A DNA stretch of 7,131 nucleotides from Candidatus Thorarchaeota archaeon. Lineage in GTDB: Archaea; Asgardarchaeota; Thorarchaeia; Thorarchaeales; Thorarchaeaceae. Below are positions 5,203-7,131 of this stretch, one piece after another. Location: assembly GCA_029855925.1 (NCBI GenBank), contig JAGSHP010000269.1, forward strand, positions 1 through 7,131, written 5' to 3'. Every line of letters begins with the position of its first letter. The first letter of the stretch is position 1. Below the pieces are notes generated by a model. It was not told where the DNA came from and made no database searches. It saw only the letters and a program-made list of their open reading frames with translations. A program made the position numbers and the translations under genes.

Positions 5203-5231
5203 GGTTTGTGGCCTATGCCGTGTCGGTAATC
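5203..5231. repeat. Direct repeat R3
   Basis: Third copy, beginning GGTTTGTGGCCTATG. Unlike R1 and R2 it does not sit behind a methyltransferase gene but leads directly into the transporter's TATA-like box. Confidence 0.7.
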
Positions 5232-5238
5232 TATAAAG
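5231..5238 (+). promoter_or_regulatory. TATA box of the transporter gene
   Basis: CTATAAAG is the best TATA-like match in the window. Standard spacing puts the transcript start near 5261, 16 bases before ATG 5277. A short GGAG (5262-5265) would then lie at the 5' end of the leader, 11 bases from the ATG, which is rather far for a ribosome site. Confidence 0.5.
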
Positions 5239-5276
5239 CATTGAAGTTCCGCGGCACATGTGGAGCAAGTCTGACC

Positions 5277-6569
5277 ATGAGTTCTGAGCTCGGGTACTTT
5301 GAAAAGGTCTCACAGTTCAGACGCGATGCCAGACTATTCATCCTCTCGAGCATGTTCATGGCGTTCTCGTTTGGAATCTCGAACGTGATATTCAATCTCT
5401 ACTTCCTAGAGGTTGGTTTCGGAGAGGACTTTCTTGGATTCTTCCTCTCAATTTCTCTCTTTGCAACCTCGGGGATTGCAATCATTGCGGGAATCCTCTC
5501 TGACCGGGTAAGTAGGAAGAAGACAATCATTGGAGCAAGCACGGTGTCACTGTTTGCTCTCTTCGTTCAGTACACATCTCTTGATCCCATTGGTCTTCTC
5601 GCTTCTCAAGCAATACTGGGACTATCAATGGCATTCAACAACGTGTCCCGCTCTCCGTACATCACTGGTCTGACCACAGATAGTGAACGGGCCCATCTCT
5701 TTGGTGTCAGTGGAGGTCTCTCTCTCTTGAGTGTCTTGGCAGGGAATCTCATGGGCGGCTTCTTGCCAGGTATTATCCTCAATGCCTTTCCAGAAGTGGT
5801 CACCCTTGCGGCAGCATATAGGTGGGCTCTTTGGATCAGTCTGGCCCCCTATGCGCTGAGCACAGTCACTGTGGCGTTCATGACGAGTGACACCCCTGAT
5901 GTTTCAGGAATCGTTCGATTCAGCCGGCAGCACGTGAAGCACTGGGGCTTCATCGGGAAATATGCTCTCGTCGTGGGGACAGTTGGTCTTGGAGCCGGAA
6001 TGATTGTGATGTTCTTCAACATCTTCTTCTCTGCTGAGGCAACATTTGGTGCCAGCCCCGAGCTGATTGGAATCATCTTCGGAATCAATACAATCGTCCT
6101 TGCAGTCGGGAACTTCGTTGCACCCGCGCTGGCTGACCGTTTTGGAAAGGTTCGCACGGTTGTGTTCACCGAGTTTCTCTCTATCCCATTTCTCCTCATG
6201 ATCGCTTGGGCCTCGACGATCGAACTTGCGGTTCTTGCATATGTGTCACGGACCGCTCTGATGAATATGGCTGGTCCCGTCTCGCAGGCATTCTTTATGG
6301 AGTCCCTGACAAAGAACGAACGATCTACCGCATCGGGGATAGTCAATACTGGCGACTCATTTGCACGGGGAATTGCAGCCAATATCGGAGGTTGGCTTCT
6401 GGCTCAGGGTTTCTATCGTCTACCGTACCTGTTGGTCTCTGGACTATACTTACTTGCAGTGGTCATGTTCTACGTCTTCTTTCATGGTCAAGAGAAGGAA
6501 CTCGCGGCTCGTGAGAGCGTTGAAATCGCTGTTGTGCCCTCAGAAGAGGCGGAATTTGATACTACTTGA
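5277..6569 (+). CDS. Major facilitator superfamily transporter
   Basis: A 430-residue polytopic membrane protein with 12 predicted transmembrane helices in two six-helix halves (about 19-202 and 225-403), the normal MFS length. The loop 2-3 signature GILSDRVSRKK (72-82) and its second-half counterpart APALADRFGKVRT (282-294) carry the Asp-Arg pair and basic residues of MFS motif A. The N-terminus SSELGYFEKVSQFRRDARLF is amphipathic and cytoplasmic; the C-terminal tail after about 404 is acidic (EEAEFDTT). ATG 5277 is chosen because the upstream in-frame extension (from 5133) crosses R3 and the TATA box and is not protein-like. The substrate cannot be assigned: no sugar, drug or peptide subfamily signature is clear to me. 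It is divergent from the methyltransferase pair, so a shared regulatory region is possible but unproven. Confidence 0.9.
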   Translation: MSSELGYFEKVSQFRRDARLFILSSMFMAFSFGISNVIFNLYFLEVGFGEDFLGFFLSISLFATSGIAIIAGILSDRVSRKKTIIGASTVSLFALFVQYTSLDPIGLLASQAILGLSMAFNNVSRSPYITGLTTDSERAHLFGVSGGLSLLSVLAGNLMGGFLPGIILNAFPEVVTLAAAYRWALWISLAPYALSTVTVAFMTSDTPDVSGIVRFSRQHVKHWGFIGKYALVVGTVGLGAGMIVMFFNIFFSAEATFGASPELIGIIFGINTIVLAVGNFVAPALADRFGKVRTVVFTEFLSIPFLLMIAWASTIELAVLAYVSRTALMNMAGPVSQAFFMESLTKNERSTASGIVNTGDSFARGIAANIGGWLLAQGFYRLPYLLVSGLYLLAVVMFYVFFHGQEKELAARESVEIAVVPSEEAEFDTT

Positions 6570-6576
6570 CCAGAGA

Positions 6577-6612
6577 GAACAGGCAAGAGGGGACAGCATC
6601 CCCTCTCTGTTC
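6577..6612. terminator. Strong hairpin between convergent genes
   Basis: GAACAG (6577-6582) and AGAGGGGA (6586-6593) pair with TCCCCTCT (6599-6606) and CTGTTC (6607-6612). This gives 14 bp with a three-base bulge (GCA) and a five-base loop. It lies eight bases after the transporter stop and 13 before the end of the facing gene. No T run follows on either strand, so it is not a classical intrinsic terminator; it may stabilise or process 3' ends. Confidence 0.55.
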
Positions 6613-6624
6613 ACCGTGCGGAGT

Positions 6625-7131
6625 CTATGGATACATGTCAAATGCGCGCTTTGAGATCTCCTCGTCTGCCGGGAATATGAGTGGAATCGACGTATAGGTC
6701 GCCTCACAGGGCGAGCCCTTTGCCACATGAAACACCATCTTTGGGCGTCCAGTTTCTGACACATGATCAATATCGACAACGTAACTCATGACAGTCCTTG
6801 GGTCTCCATCCTTCTCTGGGTGCATACAGATACTTGACTGTCCCTTTGCCTCTCCGTGGTCCTTCAGTAACTCAAAGATGTCACGAAGATTATCCACATT
6901 CTTGATGAGCTCGTATCCCCTCTCAACTCTCTTGACCGACGCCTCATATTCGGTGTCCGTATCCAGCATGATGTGATGGCTTGATCTGAGGACCTTTCTC
7001 TTGGACGTTTCAACAGAGTAGTCATCGGCAGCCAGCTCGATCGCAAGAACACTGTCCAGGTCCGCGAGAATTAGATTTCCCCACTGATACGTTCGTCCGC
7101 TCTTCAGGTGGTCTTCCACCATGCTCAGACC
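6625..7131 (-). CDS. C45 / acyl-CoA:6-APA acyltransferase-like Ntn-hydrolase, C-terminal part
   Basis: The frame is open to the right edge, so the ATG at 7122 is most likely internal; about 168 of an expected 330-350 residues are visible. Numbering from 7122, the family pattern runs in order: WGNLILADLDSVLAIEL (14-30, compare the usual N-x-hydrophobic-AD...E), LRSSHHIML (45-53), ASVKRVERGYELI (61-73), LLKDHGE (85-91), SICMHPE (97-103), TVMSYVVDID (110-119) and AKGSPCE (134-140). These match, from memory, the C-terminal half of peptidase C45 / penicillin acyltransferase-like amidohydrolases, which cleave or transfer acyl groups on amides after self-cleavage exposes an N-terminal Cys. That Cys lies outside the window, so activity cannot be judged. 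The gene ends in TAG facing the transporter, with a strong hairpin between. The substrate is unknown. Confidence 0.7.
   Translation of the reverse strand, partial: GLSMVEDHLKSGRTYQWGNLILADLDSVLAIELAADDYSVETSKRKVLRSSHHIMLDTDTEYEASVKRVERGYELIKNVDNLRDIFELLKDHGEAKGQSSICMHPEKDGDPRTVMSYVVDIDHVSETGRPKMVFHVAKGSPCEATYTSIPLIFPADEEISKRAFDMYP

Larger units (their letters stand above)
3319..5231. repeat. Tandem duplication of a methyltransferase unit bounded by R repeats
   Basis: The order is R1, gene A, upstream block, spacer, R2, gene B, upstream block, spacer, R3. The gap from the TTCGAA motif to the R-associated CAGACAAT is about 145 bases in both spacers, though the middles have diverged. Two units bounded by three repeats is what unequal recombination between flanking direct repeats would leave. 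Confidence 0.6.
5006..5276. other. Divergent intergenic region between methyltransferase B and the transporter
   Basis: No gene is supported here. From left to right it holds the methyltransferase upstream elements (TATA-like box, TTCGAA motif, TCAC/GTGA inverted repeat), a weak AGTGT/ACACT inverted repeat at 5132-5147, a third TTCGAA motif, repeat R3 and the TATA-like box of the transporter gene. The first 60 bases or so are homologous to the DNA upstream of paralog A; the middle has diverged. Confidence 0.6.

Noticed and set aside
3319..5231. R repeats considered as CRISPR repeats or insertion sequence ends
   Set aside because: Only three diverged copies spaced about 940 bases apart with genes between them. 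No spacers, transposase, terminal inverted repeats or target duplications are seen.
5133..5276. 48-residue N-terminal extension of the transporter
   Set aside because: It crosses R3 and the TATA-like box, lacks a ribosome site and is not protein-like; the MFS N-terminus normally begins close to ATG 5277.
5849..6382. 177-codon minus-strand frame inside the transporter gene
   Set aside because: Frame shadow: the plus-strand frame encodes a clear 12-TM protein with both MFS loop motifs, and the antisense translation shows no domain.

Overview
The window reads as archaeal chromosomal DNA of intermediate base composition. The signs are a split methylmalonyl-CoA mutase (catalytic chain ending before any cobalamin domain), TATA-like boxes upstream of several genes, and Shine-Dalgarno sequences close to GGAGGTGATC. 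Asgard archaea such as Thorarchaeota would fit, but that is only an impression. Both ends cut through genes. There is no CRISPR array, transposase, rRNA or tRNA gene.

Layout. Positions 3-1388 (+) hold the 3' part of the mutase large (catalytic) subunit gene. Twelve bases later, methylmalonyl-CoA epimerase (1401-1805, +) completes a two-gene propionyl-CoA/succinyl-CoA unit. A TATA-like box and a strong ribosome site then lead into a 92-residue two-TPR protein (1899-2177, +). It converges on a PLP-dependent threonine aldolase family enzyme (2232-3287, -). Next are two tandem paralogs (3372-4064 and 4310-5005, both -) of an isoprenylcysteine carboxyl methyltransferase-like membrane enzyme, about 72% identical by my hand count. 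A 271-base divergent intergenic region follows, then a 12-TM major facilitator transporter (5277-6569, +), a strong hairpin, and the C-terminal half of a C45/acyl-CoA:6-APA acyltransferase-like Ntn-hydrolase (6625 to the right edge, -).

The most interesting part is 3319-5231. Two methyltransferase genes sit between three copies of a roughly 29-base direct repeat (R1, R2, R3), in the pattern R-gene-spacer-R-gene-spacer-R. Both genes also share conserved upstream DNA: a TATA-like box, a TTCGAA palindrome, and a TCAC/GTGA inverted repeat at matching positions. Inside the genes, a 59-base and a 37-base block are perfectly identical although the genes have otherwise diverged. This suggests tandem duplication at flanking repeats, followed by gene conversion or by selection on nucleotide sequence. 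R3 runs into the likely promoter of the transporter.

Mutase and epimerase clearly work in one pathway. No shared pathway can be shown for the other genes. Several starts differ from the longest open frame: epimerase 1401, TPR protein 1899, methyltransferase A 4064, transporter 5277. Both edge genes are truncated by the window, not by mutation.
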